A stretch of 64,000 nucleotides of DNA from assembly GCA_037157565.1 (NCBI GenBank), contig JAZHRO010000063.1:93310001-93374000 (forward strand), in the 5' to 3' direction. This document shows, piece after piece, positions 1 to 11,337 of the stretch. Each line of letters starts with the position of its first letter. Within the stretch, counting starts at the first letter, position 1. The stretch is from Thalassia testudinum. Its lineage: Eukaryota > Streptophyta > Magnoliopsida > Alismatales > Hydrocharitaceae. The notes below the pieces were generated by a model. The model worked only from the letters and a program-made list of their open reading frames with translations, did not search any database and was not told the origin of the DNA. Position numbers and translations under genes: made by a program.

Positions 1-504
1 CCTAACCTATCCCAAACTTGTAAAATGTGCAAAATGCGAGTGCCCAACCTAGGTTCCATACACTACAGGGACATGCTCTTGTAGTACTCCAAGTACCTCA
101 TGTACCTCCTGGTATTCATATCCCTGCACATTCTAGTCCTATTCTTCCCACACCTGCCCCTTCTATTCCTCCCCTACCTCACAGATAACATGATGATGCA
201 AATGCTATAACATTGATGAGCAGAACATTGATTAAAGATCCCTAACCTAGGGTATGCATGTCTAGGCACAACTCGACCCCCTCCTCAAGCTGACTCCTCT
301 CATTTTGATTCTGATAAGGAGACACCTAAGGAGGATAAGGGAAAATAATTGGTTGTCACTAACACTGAAATTTCAATACCATTTCCTAGAGCCTTGACCA
401 AAGAGTTTACAAAGAAAATAGAGGGTACGAAGAACCACAAGGACCTAAAATTGTTGTTTAAGAATGTACATATACAAATCCCCCTCCTCGAGGTAATAGA
501 TCAT
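1..504 (+). pseudogene. Element H: Athila-type Gag-to-protease linker fragment
   Basis: This is the outermost element visible, cut at 505 by the insertion of element F. The frame at 352-504 reads a block ending in VHIQIPLLEVIDH. It aligns with the Gag-protease linker of element A (FPEAL ... [13 protein letters not shown], near 39250-39375) and with the same block in element B. Upstream the same frame is Pro/Ser-rich linker and carries a TAA at 346-348, so the copy was already dead or is heavily mutated. The protease, RT and integrase should resume to the right of element F, outside this window. The family assignment is firm because of the conserved block. Nothing can be said about its LTRs. 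Confidence 0.75.
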
Positions 505-1235
505 TGATAGTCGAGAAATTTCGTGTAAAGAAATCAATTTTAGGGTCTCAGGAAAGAGAAACCCGTGTCGTCGTATTTTCGCAGAAAACTTTGATGTATC
601 AGATAATATTTATAACCAAGATGGTGAATCTTGGGTCAAACACAGGGAGGCGAATGTTTGATTTTGAAGCATCCACGTTTATTTTATTTGTTTTTGGTAT
701 TTTTAGCTTTTGTAATTTTTTTAGTATTTTTAATAAGATAGGAAAATGGGCAGAATATTATCTAAGCTAAGCTAACTAATTTACTAAGCAAATAATTAAG
801 GCAAGAAGAGAGAGAGAGAGAAAAAGCAACTATATATTAGATCTCAACAAATGTTTACTACAGAATTAATGCGAAAAATAAAACTACGCTTTGAAAGAAG
901 TAAAAGTGAAAGAGGTGAGAGAAATCCTCCTCAACGACTACTTGGAGGATGAGCCGCTTGGACAATGCCCTGGATGAAGGTGGTGAGGAGCTGGATGAAG
1001 GAGAATAGAGTCGGACAAAGTAGGATGGGGTAAGGCGACATCGCAGCAACGATCCACTTCCAGAATGGGGGTGACAGGATGGCCACGGGCACTCCACGAA
1101 TAGGTGTGACAAGCAGGACTAAAAATTATTTTCTAGCTCTAGTAGAGCATCTTGGGCTTGGGACAAGCTCTAGAAAGCCTTGAAGAGGGGTAGGAAGAGC
1201 AAGAAAGGGATGCCATGGAATGGAAGGGGTCATGG

Positions 1236-1244
1236 CTATTTATA
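1236..1244 (-). promoter_or_regulatory. TATA box of element F LTR
   Basis: The minus strand reads TATAAATAG, a good plant TATA box, about 1.1 kb into the LTR. Transcription would start some 30 bp further along the minus strand. The corresponding site in the right copy (60705-60713) is changed to CATAAATAG, so the promoter of the 5' LTR looks weakened. Confidence 0.55.
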
Positions 1245-1647
1245 ATGGAGAGGAGGGTCAAATTTGGCCTTGTGTGCATGCAGCCACGCAAGGCATAGCA
1301 CATCCGTGTGCAAGGGACACGCCGTGCATAGCATGCCTGTGCATCGCCCATGCACATTGTGCACTAGCTACTGGAGGGTGAGCATGGAGAGCCATGACTG
1401 TTGGACCACACTTGAAGGGTCCTGATCGTGCCTCACAAATAGCGCTCCATGCGCATATGATTGCGTGTATCACACTCGATGTCATCTGATGTGCCACGTG
1501 GTGTCTTTACCTATACCTGATCATGGATCAATGGCGCTGATTGTGCTCATCTCACGCATGGCTGTGAAGGGCGAGTGACGTGGATGCCTCTCGTCCATCC
1601 ATCAGAGATCGCACGATCCAATTATATTCCACCTACCCTGAGGAGGG

Positions 1648-1720
1648 GTGGCACATTAGGATTTGAACTAGCACCCCCTCGTTGAGAGGGCGGGTTTCTT
1701 ATCCATTGCGCTATCAACAA
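1648..1720 (-). other. tRNA-like (pseudo-tRNA or SINE-head) sequence in F LTR
   Basis: On the minus strand there is an A-box-like TAGCGCAATGG (1703-1713) and a B-box GTTCAAATCC (1659-1668), 45 bp apart start to start, the normal tRNA spacing. Between them a CCCTC/GAGGG-type anticodon stem can be drawn. The T-arm stem does not pair well, so it is not a functional tRNA gene. It could be a relic of a tRNA-derived SINE or a pol III promoter relic. The right LTR copy is interrupted by element G just before this point, so I cannot tell whether both LTRs carry it. Confidence 0.4.
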
Positions 1721-2343
1721 TGGAAAACGTGCCCAACCATTGGATCAAGATCCAACGACGGAGAGGAGGTGCGCTCTTGAGGTAAGATGGTGGTGATGTT
1801 GAGGTTTCCAGATCATGCATTAAGGGTGCCTTTGGAGATGTGTAGGAGGCCTTGGGTGGCTTTAGGTGACTAGGATGGCGCCACATGGTGCCATCCTAGC
1901 TGTCCATCTTCTTTGGCTTATAGGTGACGTAAAAATGTTGGATTAGGTCAGTTTTTACACCATTGGGTTGCGATCGTTGACCTAAACCCATTCGTGCAGT
2001 TAGATTTGTCGTCTGAAGCTTGGATTTGCGTCACCTTGCTCCTTTCCTTTGATCTTCTTTGGATTGTATATGATGCTATAGAGGTCTGATCAAGGCAATT
2101 TTGAAGTCGTTGGACTCCGATCGTCACTCTGATCTCTGTACAGTTAGATCTTCGATCTAAGGCCTATAAATGTGTCACCCTCTCCCCTCGACATTAAAAG
2201 GAGTAAAATAATATACAATTTATATAATGTAGTCTAAATGCGATATGATGCACGGTATGCAATATTTATAATGCTGAATGCTTTTATAAGCTTAGGAACA
2301 CACATAAGTAGGCATTTTATACGAGATAGATGTGTCAACATCA

Positions 2344-2379
2344 CACCCCCATGCTTATCTTTTTCTAGTCCCTAGCAAA
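2344..2379 (-). other. Element F 3' polypurine tract with upstream hairpin
   Basis: Read on the minus strand, a TTTGCTA/TAGAAAA-type hairpin (2361-2379, loop GGGAC, one mismatch) is followed by AAGCATGGGGGTG abutting the LTR. The polypurine tract primes plus-strand DNA synthesis. The same hairpin-plus-tract arrangement is seen in elements A to E. Confidence 0.8.
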
Positions 2380-4087
2380 AATAAACTAAATGTTATTTAT
2401 AAAAATAGAATCAAGATTCAATTGCTTAGGCATTGTTATTTATCAACACTAGGAAATTTCTATTAAGGATCTAAACTATAAAGACTCAACAGCGCCCGGG
2501 TGCCTGCCAAAATGTAGACTACCCAAGACCTCACCTTATTCTGTACAAAATGAGAAGAAATATTTTTTTCTTTTTGTTCTTTTCTAATTTTTTTGGACTT
2601 TTTGAGTTTAGAGTTTCCGGGTAGCTTTCTACAGCTACCCAACCTACCCAAGACTCGAAAGAACTCTAAGTACTAAGTATCTTATTGTGAAAATGTGATT
2701 TACTCAACGATAATCAGAACAATCCTCAGGTTTCTACAAATCCCAGTTGACCCTAAATAAAATTTCTACCTAAAGGTTTACCTTTCTAACCAGTAGCTTT
2801 CTCCCTACTTTTATTTTTGTGGGGTCAACACAAGGGCAAACCTAGTGTATATCTCCTCGGGTTATTCTACTCCCCTGCTTCTTCCTAAGTGTTAAGAATT
2901 ATTTCTGCGTTTTGTGCACTGGGTTATGGATAAACGACAATGGGGGGTTACCCACGACAACTTGCTAGGCATACTCGTGTGGTGAAGTGTGTCTTATTTA
3001 TTTTTTCTCTTGTCTCTATTTTTTCATCATTTTTTTTTTGATGTTTTTCTAAATTTTTTTCTGTTTTTCTAAGTAGGTGGCTTCCTTGATCTAAGATTTA
3101 CCTAAAGGTAATGGTCAGAGAGATTGAGTCACGTCGCTGTGATCTGGACACTTGGCTATGAGCTGTTACTTACAGTAACGTGCCAGCCATACCACCCTAG
3201 AAAGTATATTAGGTACCTAATTTTTGTTAAAATCGCTTGAGAAACGAGTCAATGTAAATAGTCTACAAATGCTTAGACTATAAGTCCTCTCAAATCAGAG
3301 GGTGAGTTGATAAGTCGTATACTTATCACCCCAATTTATTTAACCACTTAAAATAAATTTTAAGTTGGTGAGGACTTGTGAAATAGGTCCATGTTTTAAT
3401 GGACACCTAGGCTAATTAAGCTTGAAGACCTGAAGAGTCTAAGTGTTCAAGTCCTACCGTATCATTTCTTAAAGTTAAAAAACTTATTAACGCCTAAGTT
3501 CTCTTTTCCTAATTCTCAATTTTTTTTTGTAAAGAAAGAGAAAAGCAATAAAAGTAATTTATGGAACTGACAAAATAATTAAAATATGAATATCCACCCC
3601 CCCATGCCTACATGATGCAATGTCTTCATTATGAAAATAAAGGCATGAAAAGGAGCAGAGTTGACAAAAACCACCTGAATTTTGTGATAATTCGATCAGT
3701 TTCAAGACAAAAAAAGACTATACAGGTGTTGAGTTTAGTACCTTTAGTTGAGAATAGTATACAAATAAAGCGAAGAAATTAAGAAATGAGAAGTGTGGGT
3801 TATGATCATAACAAAAAGATTGACTTAAATCCAACAAGAAGAGCATGTCCACAAATGTGGACGAGATTGTGACGCAAACCCATGCCTTAAGGTCAAGTGA
3901 ATCTAAGGTTATAGATGAAAATTACCCATAACCTAATATTGTTCTGTTTATGGGGCAGGGTCTACTATTTGGTGGCATGTAACACGTAATTATATAAGTC
4001 GGACAGTGGTTAGGTTTAAATCAATAGGAGTGGTTGTCCATTAAACATTCAGCTTGAAATGATCATTCATTATTCTATACCTAGGTT
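2380..4087 (-). other. Element F 3' untranslated region
   Basis: There is no coding potential. In the sense (minus) orientation it holds purine-rich tracts (complement of the T-rich stretches at about 2560-2600 and 3000-3080) and a GCAATG-loop-CATT hairpin at 3617-3631 followed by a CATGGGGGGG tract (3597-3605). Confidence 0.6.
3597..3631 (-). other. Element F internal CATGGGGG tract with CAATG hairpin
   Basis: On the minus strand a hairpin with a four-base AAGA loop is followed within about 14 bases by GGCATGGGGGGG. It is the same module as at 20054-20090 (D) and 43352-43390 (A). It could act as a second plus-strand primer; that role is inferred. Confidence 0.6.
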
Positions 4088-5464
4088 TCATGCCCTCAAA
4101 ATAGAAAATATCATAAGGGTCTTGGTAAAACATTGGTAGTTTAAGGAATACAGGAACCCTTGGATCGATAATTTTGGCTCCCCTAGAGTTGGCTTCCCAT
4201 ACAGATTTCTATCCTCCAAAATCAAAGTTTTCGAGACCTCCATATTATTACACACCCCATCTAAATTATCCAAGTCAAAAAATTGTGGTTGAATTAGAAT
4301 TGACTTGGGTGCAATGATTTCAACAACAAAATCATTATATTCTTCGGGGTGTGGTTGAGGAATGGGGCTGCCGATTAAATCATCCATAAAATCAGGATTT
4401 GAATCCTCCATGTTAGCCCCAACTACATCAAATTCCTCAACTAAAGGGACCTCAAATAATTCATCGTGTTCCTCAGGCCCATTCATCTCACTAAAATCAT
4501 TTTCTAATACATCAAATGAGAGTTCACCTAGAGATTCTTCTTCCTCAGAATTAAAAAATTGTAGATCTACATTAATATATGTCTCGTAATCATTTGTTAT
4601 TCTTCAGTCAATAAAAACATTTTTTTGCTTCCTAGTTTAGAAATCTCGGGTGAAGAAATCGATATATCATCAATTGGGTTGGTCTAATCCAACTTTGTCA
4701 TCCCAGGTCTCATAAAATGTGTCCCCCCCTATAGGTGCCTGAGCGAATTTTGCCATTGGCTCTCCTAAAAGGGGTTCATCTAGGGAATCATTCCAAGATT
4801 GGACCAGAGCAACTACGAATTTCGTTCTCAATCTTGATAATTTTTTAAGTAATAACTCACCCGGGTCCTTATCCTCAACATCTTGGAGCCAATCCAATAA
4901 AAACTTATTAATCTCATCAATCATTTTGATCAGAGGCTCCAATGCTTCAATATAGAGTGCTGGCTGAGCTTCTAAAGATCGTATAGTATTCCTCAAGTTA
5001 GCTAGCACTCTATCTTAGACCTAGTTTACCTGAACCGAATGGTTTGGTTCAAGGTTGGGTGAGTTTGGGTTTAGTCCATAAGGGTCAAGAAATTGAGGTT
5101 CTTGGGACCCTCCTTGATAAAAGATCTCAGGTTGTTCATTAAGGGGTGGTGACCTATATGCAGTGTAGTCCTGGGGAGGCTAAGGGTTGTAATCCTCATA
5201 TCCTACTTGAGTGTAAATCGTATTAGGTTGTTCATTAAGGGGTGGAGATCTATATTTGGTGTAGGCATCAAAAGGATGGTAATCAAAGTCATGATGTCCA
5301 TGGTTAGGCCCTGAACATTGAGGTTTGAAATTATATTCCCAATCAGGATTATCCCAACTAGTGGATGGGTCGGTGGTGGTCAGGTCAGGATAATAATCAT
5401 CTTGTAGATGAGTAGTGTTTGGAGAGTAACAGTGGAATTGTGAGTAAGAGGTGGAAGGATACAT
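4088..5464 (-). pseudogene. Element F orphan reading frame (degenerate)
   Basis: One minus-strand frame runs from an ATG at 5464 to 4088, about 459 codons, broken by several stop codons. The three longest open pieces (5464-5180, 5008-4670, 4486-4088) are all in the same phase, so they are fragments of one protein. The N-terminus is rich in Tyr, Pro and Asp (MYPSTSYSQ...) and holds two copies of a YRSPPLNEQP repeat. The middle is predicted helical (LANLRNTIRSLEAQ..., KLSRLRTKFVVAL). The C-terminal third is acidic. It occupies the gag position but shows no Gag, zinc-knuckle, protease or RT motif. The layout recalls the orphan frames of C and D, but I cannot align the middle parts. The function is unknown. 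Confidence 0.55.
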
Positions 5465-7286
5465 GGAAAAATAAGAGGGAAAACAAAGAAGAGAAAGGTG
5501 CCTTGCAGTACAATCAATCGAACCTATCCTTTAGTGGGTAGCTTAAAGACTTAAAGACTCACAAAACCTATCTTAAGATTATAACGATTTGATCTTCTTC
5601 TATCCGATCAATCCAACCAGTTGGAGGAATTGGGGAGAAGGTTCTCCCTTTGGCTTATGCCTTGGGTTCCTTTGATACCCCCCAACACTATCGTCTGACA
5701 GTATTCCTCTAGCTAGACATCAGATGAATTAGTAGAAGCAGATTAATCGAAAATAATCTCGGTCTAGGCCTCGAGGAGCGAGTTAATCCTCAAGACCAAC
5801 GTTTACTCAATTTTAATTAGGATTAGGCTTGAATGTGCTTGGGAATGTGATGGGCCCTTTAGATAGGTTGTGCCCTTAAAAATCAATTTACAGTGTGCAT
5901 GCACAACCAGGGTTTTCAAACAAGATTAATAATGAAGTGAATTTGAGGGTTTAAATCTTGCTTAGTACCTTTTCGGATTCAAATTTAGGTTGATTCAATC
6001 AAGTTCAATGAGGCAAACCAAGTTTTGAAATCACTGGCTCAAATATATTCATTTAAAACTCAAAAATAAAATGGAGTGCCTGGTTTTGACCTAAAATTTG
6101 AATCCTAAGGGGCAAGCTATTGATGAATCAATTTTATGTTAAAGTGGTGCATCCCAAACAACTCAAACAATTATCCTATTGCACCACTATATTTCCACAC
6201 AAAAATAATCAACCTATTTTGATGTCTACTCAATTATGTGTGTCTTTGTGTGTACCAGTTCCATAGGTCGGAGTCTTAGTTGAGTAGCAAAATCAGAGAG
6301 GTTGAGCACCCCGAGTTTGCAGGTGTATATAGTGTGTCTATTAATTAAGTCCCACAATCAAATCAGAAATATTTTTTTTGCATTTGTTTTTAAGCGGGTG
6401 GGTAAGGTGGGTGGAGTGACAATCAATCAACCAATTCTAACCTAGGGTTTATGTAAGCCCCTAGGTTGATTTGGGTTTGATTTATTTTAGTGGCGAAATT
6501 GAAATCTAGGGAGGGGGTTGGGGGAATACACTTAACCCTTCAACCACACTTTTCTCCGTTCTTACTACTTTCGCTTGCCTCGAAAGAGTATCTGCAATCA
6601 CAATAAGAATGGAGATAAGTGAGAGTAAGGTGGAAAATGCAGGAAATCAAAGAGCATTACTGATCGCTAAAATGGGTGATTTATAAAATCGTGATTTAGC
6701 TTGTTGTAACATGAAATTTGGATTGCTTCTAAATTTATAAACTCCGAGTACTTGGGAAAGTATTCGAGTCATCCCAAGAGAGATAGGAATGCTTTAAACC
6801 AAATTTCTTGCTTGATCCTTGGAAATCAACTTTTTTTAGGGTTTTGAAATATGCAATTTTTAGGGTTTCTGAATACAGGTGAATTAATGTGGAGAGAGAT
6901 GGAATTTGAAATACAAGAAAACAAAGCAACAAGTGTTTTGTTTTATCCAACTCACTCCAAGAAAGAAATGCTTGGAATAATGGATACAACAAAACACAAT
7001 AAAAGAGCACGTAAGTTATTTAAAGGAATAGTAGAGGAATGCTTCTTGATTGAAAGAGTTTTATAATGGGGTTGGAGAACTCACAAGTGAAAGGAAATTC
7101 CACTTGTAATCTCCAACCAAAATTACTACACTACTATGCAAAAGAAATAACAAAAGTGTAGAAGACTGCTTAGGAAGATGATGTTTGTGATGATGCTCTG
7201 CCCAAAATTCCTGCTCTAGTCCTGGCTGCCCTAGGACCAAAAGGAAATCCTCTCTCCTGAATGTCTTCCTTGTGGCAAACCCTAGG
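5465..7286 (-). other. Unresolved junction: element F leader and start of element E LTR
   Basis: The left part (to about 6.0 kb) should be F leader sequence upstream of its reading frame. The right part should be the beginning of the left LTR of element E, whose matching copy has lost this section by deletion. The duplication expected at E's left edge is GTTGC (59930-59934), and I could not find it here, so the boundary stays open. An inverted repeat GGTTGGAGA/TCTCCAACC (7070-7118) with an inner CAAGTG/CACTTG and a GTGGTGCA/TGCACCAC pair near 6144-6188 are visible. I see no gene. Confidence 0.4.
7070..7118. repeat. Inverted repeat, probably in E LTR leader
   Basis: Arms GGTTGGAGA (7070-7078) and TCTCCAACC (7110-7118) pair perfectly. 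Inside them CAAGTG (7083-7088) pairs with CACTTG (7101-7106). It would form a stable imperfect hairpin in RNA from either strand. Confidence 0.6.
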
Positions 7287-9176
7287 TGGGTGTGCCTCCT
7301 CCTCCTTGGTGTGGAAGATCTCCACTCCAAGAACAGCTCCCTAAGGTGGCATGGACCACCTTATGGATCTCCTCCTCTTGATGTCCTCCTTGCCTACCCT
7401 TCTTCATTGGTTTGGTGGCAACGCAAGGAAGAAGTTGAAGCCACCAAGGAGACAGGGTGTCTCCTTGATCTTCTTCCTTCTCTCCTTCTCTCCTTGGATG
7501 TCGGATATGGGTAGAATATGAGTAGAAAATATGTAACCAAGGATGATTTGAAGTGGGCAGTTAGTGGTCATTTCATAGGATGGGTAGGGGTGTAGGTATG
7601 GTTAAGGGATGGATGGCTAGGATGGCTTATAAGGGGTGGTTAGACGATCCTAGGGTTGAGGTGAATTGGTGCCAAAATGGAGAGGTGTTGGTGGTTGGCA
7701 CCAACTGTAGATGGGGGCTAGGGTTAAGGATGGGTTAGGTGTGTTGGAATTAAGAAAGATTGGGATGGCTCCATGTGGTGGTAGTTAAGGGATTAAGGGT
7801 GGATTTAAATGGGGCCAAGGTGAGGGGGTGTTGATGGTGTTTTGGCACCACTTATGTAGTGGTTATGAGGGGGTTAGGGTGGTGTTGAGTTGGCGCCAAG
7901 AGGGTTTTCTAGAAGGGGGTGATGTGTAGGGTGTAGATGGCCTTATGGGGGTAGGTGTAGGGTTGTGATAGGGCTTCAAGTTGGCGCCAACTTAAAAGGG
8001 GTTAAGGTGGTGGTTATGGGTGGTTAAGTTGGTGAAAGTGTGAGTCAAAGTGGCCCCAACGGGGGGCTTCTAGAAGGGGATTAGGTGGATTGTGGAGATG
8101 GGTTCTAAGGGAGATGAATGGTGGTGATAGTGGGGGTTTTGGAGGGAAAGTTGGCGCCACCTATGCAGGTGGCTTTTGGAGGTGGTGGGGTGAAGAGATG
8201 TGGGATGGTGGCACCAATTATAGGTGGAGGTAGGTGGTTAGTTTAGGTGGTGTAGTTGGAGTAGAGTTAAGGTTTAGGTAGTTGGTGGATGGCCATGGAG
8301 GTGGAGCTGGTTTTTACCTTAGCTAATCCAGCTAAGCTAGCTTAACTAGTAGAATAGTAGTGGAGGAGTTAGGGTTTTGAGAAGAGGAGCTAAGGGAAAG
8401 CTGACTGGAGCTGCATTAGAGCTGCACTAGAGCTAAATTTGCTGAGGAGTTCTTCATAAGGAGCTCAACTACTTAGCTAAGCTAGCTAGTTCTTATGCTT
8501 GTAACTAGACATGAGTAGTTGAGCTAAGTTGAGCTAGTTTCAACTTAGTTGAAGCTAGGTTGAGCTGGACCTCTGATGAGAACTCTCGAGCTAGCTTAGC
8601 TACTAAGTGGGCGAGTAGTAGCTAAATTGGAGGAAGCTCAGCTGTTGTAAGCTAAGTGGAGCTGGGTAGAGCTAGACTTGGAATAAACTAGAGCTGGAAT
8701 AAACTCTAGTCAACTAAGCTGAGATAGCTAGAGCTCCCAGTGAACTGATTGGAGTAAGGATGAGCTAGACTCAGCTAAGTTGAGCTGAATCTAAGTTGAG
8801 CTAAGGTGGGTTGAGCTAAGGTGGGTTGAGCTAAGATGAGCTACCCTAAGCTGCCATCTAACTAAGATGAGCTGCATAGAGCTAGAAGGAGCTAAACTAA
8901 GCCAATGTGAGCTAATATCCAGTTGAGATGAGCTGGATCCAGCTAGGGTTTAGCTGATTTCGACTTCCTCTTCAGTGTCTTCCTTCTTGAGTGCTGGGGT
9001 TTTAATGGTTTGAATATTTTCTTAACCTTAAGATATTAAAAATACAAAAAGAATGCAATGCTTGCCTAACCCTAGGTTATGCCTAAATGCAACCCAAAAA
9101 TCCATTTGCAGAGTTAAAACCCTAAGAACTAGATCTGTTTTAGGTCATAAGAATGATGATAAATTGGCATTTATCA
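7287..9176 (-). repeat. Element E, 3' LTR (left edge uncertain)
   Basis: It aligns from TGGGTGTGCCTCCTCC onward with the split right copy (11338-12881 plus 59612-59929). The end is set by the palindrome TGATAAATTGGCATTTATCA (9157-9176), which on the minus strand is the first 20 bases of the LTR. Two notable zones are a run of imperfect TGG/GGTGG-rich repeats at about 7540-8290 and a zone packed with AGCT tetramers at about 8300-8960. A TTATAAGCC box on the minus strand near 7624 is a candidate promoter. Confidence 0.75.
8300..8960. repeat. AGCT-rich low-complexity zone of E LTR
   Basis: The zone consists of degenerate units such as GAGCTAAG, TTGAGCTAG and GAGCTGGA, repeated dozens of times. 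A homologous zone is at 12340-12881 and 59612-59700 in the other LTR copy. AGCT is palindromic, so both strands look alike. It lies in what should be U3 or promoter sequence. Confidence 0.7.
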
Positions 9177-9213
9177 CACCCCCATGCTTATCTTTTGCTA
9201 GCCTCTTAGCAAA
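9177..9213 (-). other. Element E 3' polypurine tract with upstream hairpin
   Basis: On the minus strand TTTGCTA-AGAGGC-TAGCAAA (9194-9213, a perfect 7-bp stem) is followed by AAGCATGGGGGTG, which abuts the LTR end at 9176. Confidence 0.85.
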
Positions 9214-10402
9214 ACTTTAATTTTTGCAAAACTGATTTTTTGGAAAGACTAATTTTTTTAACTTTTGAGAAAAAGGAGATTGTGGGACTTTGGTTGATGA
9301 AAAATTATGAAGGGCACAAGATTTGTTGAAGATAAACGTTGGGATTCATCTTTGGATCCAAAATTTAGAAGCATCGGATTAATGTATCCTTTACAAATTC
9401 ACAAATTAACTCTTTGTCAATTCAAATGACCTGAAATTATTTTACAATTAGGAGTTCTTTGGCTCTTGAATTCGACTCGCAACTTACATAATCTTTTAAA
9501 ATCCTATTTTAGTGCTTATGAATGCCAACATTTAGGGTTGTGTTTTTATTTGGATTCTTTTTTTTTTTTTTTGGTCTCTCCCATGCTTATTCTTAGCTTA
9601 ATCTTATAACAGATGTGTCAAAATCATCATTCCCATTACCAAAACTAGAGGGGGCTCTGGAGCTAGTACTTCGAGATAGTACTGTCCATGACACCACCCA
9701 AGAGCTCACAACCCCAAAACACAATGCGGTGTAAAGGGGCGCTCCAAGCAAACTCAAGCTCTTGCTCCAACACTGTGGGTAGAGCATCGTCCAAGACACT
9801 TGATCTGCAAAAATGTGCCTTAATGCTCCATCTAAAGATATGAAATATAAATATAGAGCAGCGTCGAGGCGGTAACATGTTGACATCGTGCCCTTAAAGA
9901 AGGTATTTTCCTCCTCGGCTGTGGGAACTCAAACCAATGATCTGCTTCAGATTTTTTACTGATATTAAACAAGGGGTTCTTTTTCTAATTCTTTTCTAAT
10001 TGTTTTTAAGTGTTGGCTGTGTGTGAAATTTGACACAGGAATTTTGCAAAGGATGCAAGTTTTTGGTCGAATGCTGAGCCATGTAATTTCCAAGTTGCAA
10101 AAGAAGATTAAGTCACCCGAATCAATAGGAGGTCAGGTGGAATTTAGAGAAAGATACTTGATATAGTCTAGAAGTAGACCCAAAAATTCTAATATTTGGA
10201 TCCACTTCTTAATCCCTAGTTTGTTAAAGATTAGATCCCATTGTGCCTTGCAATGATTTCTCAACCTTAGTCCTGATTTCAAAGATTTCTCAAAAATTTT
10301 TCAACATTTTTATTTTTTTGGGTATGAAAATAGAAAATTAAATAAGAAAATTGCCTACTTTTGGGTTTTGAGAATCCTGATTTGATCGTCAAAATTTAAA
10401 AA

Positions 10403-10437
10403 CACCCCCCCATGCTTAAGATGTGCCATGTCCTCAT
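10403..10437 (-). other. Element E internal CATGGGGG tract with hairpin
   Basis: On the minus strand CATG-AGGA-CATG is followed by TTAAGCATGGGGGG. The stem is shorter than in C, D and A, but the AGGA loop and the spacing are kept. Confidence 0.55.
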
Positions 10438-10533
10438 GCAATTGGACGGGAAAAGGAATTACCTTGGTGAAGGTGGTTGAAATCAAGATAGGCAAAACCT
10501 CTGAAGAAAGTAAAAATGAAAAGCGAGAAAAAT

Positions 10534-10583
10534 GATGGGTTACCTCCCATCCAGTGCTATCTTTTATGCCATTCAGCCAGGCA
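10534..10583 (-). other. Element E post-pol tandem hairpins
   Basis: On the minus strand TGCC-(9 bases)-GGCA (10567-10583) is followed by GATGGG-AGGTAA-CCCATC (10534-10551), a perfect 6-bp stem. The same pair is found after the pol stop of element B, with different stem bases. Confidence 0.7.
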
Positions 10584-10589
10584 TGAAGT

Positions 10590-11337
10590 CACTAATTATC
10601 AGGTAAGTCGTGTAGATCTTGAGAGTTGGATTGTGCATTTAGGTTGTGATCAAGATAGGGCTTAAGTCATTGGCCATTGACTTTGAAGATATTGTTATTT
10701 TTAGGATCCAAAATTTCAACAGCACCGTGGGGATAAGTTTGAATTACAATGTAAGGATCGGTCCATTTAGATTTTAATTTACCAAAAAATAATCGCAACC
10801 TCGCATCAAAAAGCCACATGCATTGTTTAGGTTCAAAAGTTTTCCGAACGATGAATTTATCATGAATTTCTTGGTTCGGTCTTTGTAAATGCGTGCATTT
10901 TCATAAGCCAAGTTGCAAAGTTCTTCGAGTTTAGTTGATTGTAATTTCCTGTGTTTACCAGCTGCATCCAAATTGTAATTGAATTCTTTTATCGCCCAAT
11001 AAGCCCTATGTTCTAGCTCAACTAGGAGGTGGCATGCCTTGCCAAAAATAAGGCGAAAAGGTGACATGCCAATGAGGGTTTTAAAAGTTGTACGGTAAGC
11101 CCATAATGCATTGTCAAGTTTTAGCGACCAATCTTTTTGGTCAGGCTTAATTGTCTTTCGCAAAATATTTTTAATCTTCCAGTTGGAGACTTTAGCTTGG
11201 CCATTAGTTTAAGGGTGATATGGTGTGGAGATTTTATGGTGCACCTTGTATTTAGCAAGAAGTTGACGGAACTGAGAATGTGTGAAATGTGAGCCTCTGT
11301 CGCTAATAATGGCCTTGGGCACACCAAAACACAAAAA
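10590..11337 (-). pseudogene. Element E integrase remnant
   Basis: Minus-strand pieces match Athila integrase in order. [16 protein letters not shown] block carries the second catalytic Asp. Next comes YHP, a TAA stop (11209-11211) and TNGQAK. Then follow [34 protein letters not shown] and [11 protein letters not shown], and in a second frame the C-terminal AVEILDP block. The position of the catalytic Glu (LAELSN in element A) reads QAKVSN, so the DDE triad is lost. At least one frameshift separates the C-terminal block. The gene is cut at 11337/11338 by direct fusion to LTR sequence. It is certainly non-functional. Confidence 0.85.

Larger units (their letters stand above)
505..2343 (-). repeat. 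Element F, 3' LTR (complete)
   Basis: The segment is bounded by TG and CA and is about 1.84 kb long. Its left part aligns with the right copy starting at 59957 (both begin TGATAGTCGAGAAATT). Read on the minus strand it starts TGATGTTGACACATC, a short terminal hairpin (GATGT/ACATC), and ends next to element H sequence. The copy contains a TATAAATAG box on the minus strand and a tRNA-like segment. The small reading frames inside it are not supported as genes. Confidence 0.85.
9214..10589 (-). other. Element E 3' untranslated region
   Basis: There is no coding potential. It holds, in + coordinates, a T-run at about 9558-9573 (purine-rich in sense), one copy of the TTCGAGATA...CCATG unit (about 9667-9692) that is tandemly repeated in element B, a GCATG-loop-CATGGC hairpin with a CATGGGGGG tract (about 10403-10437), and two hairpins beside the pol end (10534-10551 and 10567-10583). 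Confidence 0.6.

Noticed and set aside
6121..6140. TGATGAATC at 6121 as the left end of the E LTR
   Set aside because: The five bases before it do not match the GTTGC expected from the right flank, and no other site to 7286 fits either, so I left the edge open.
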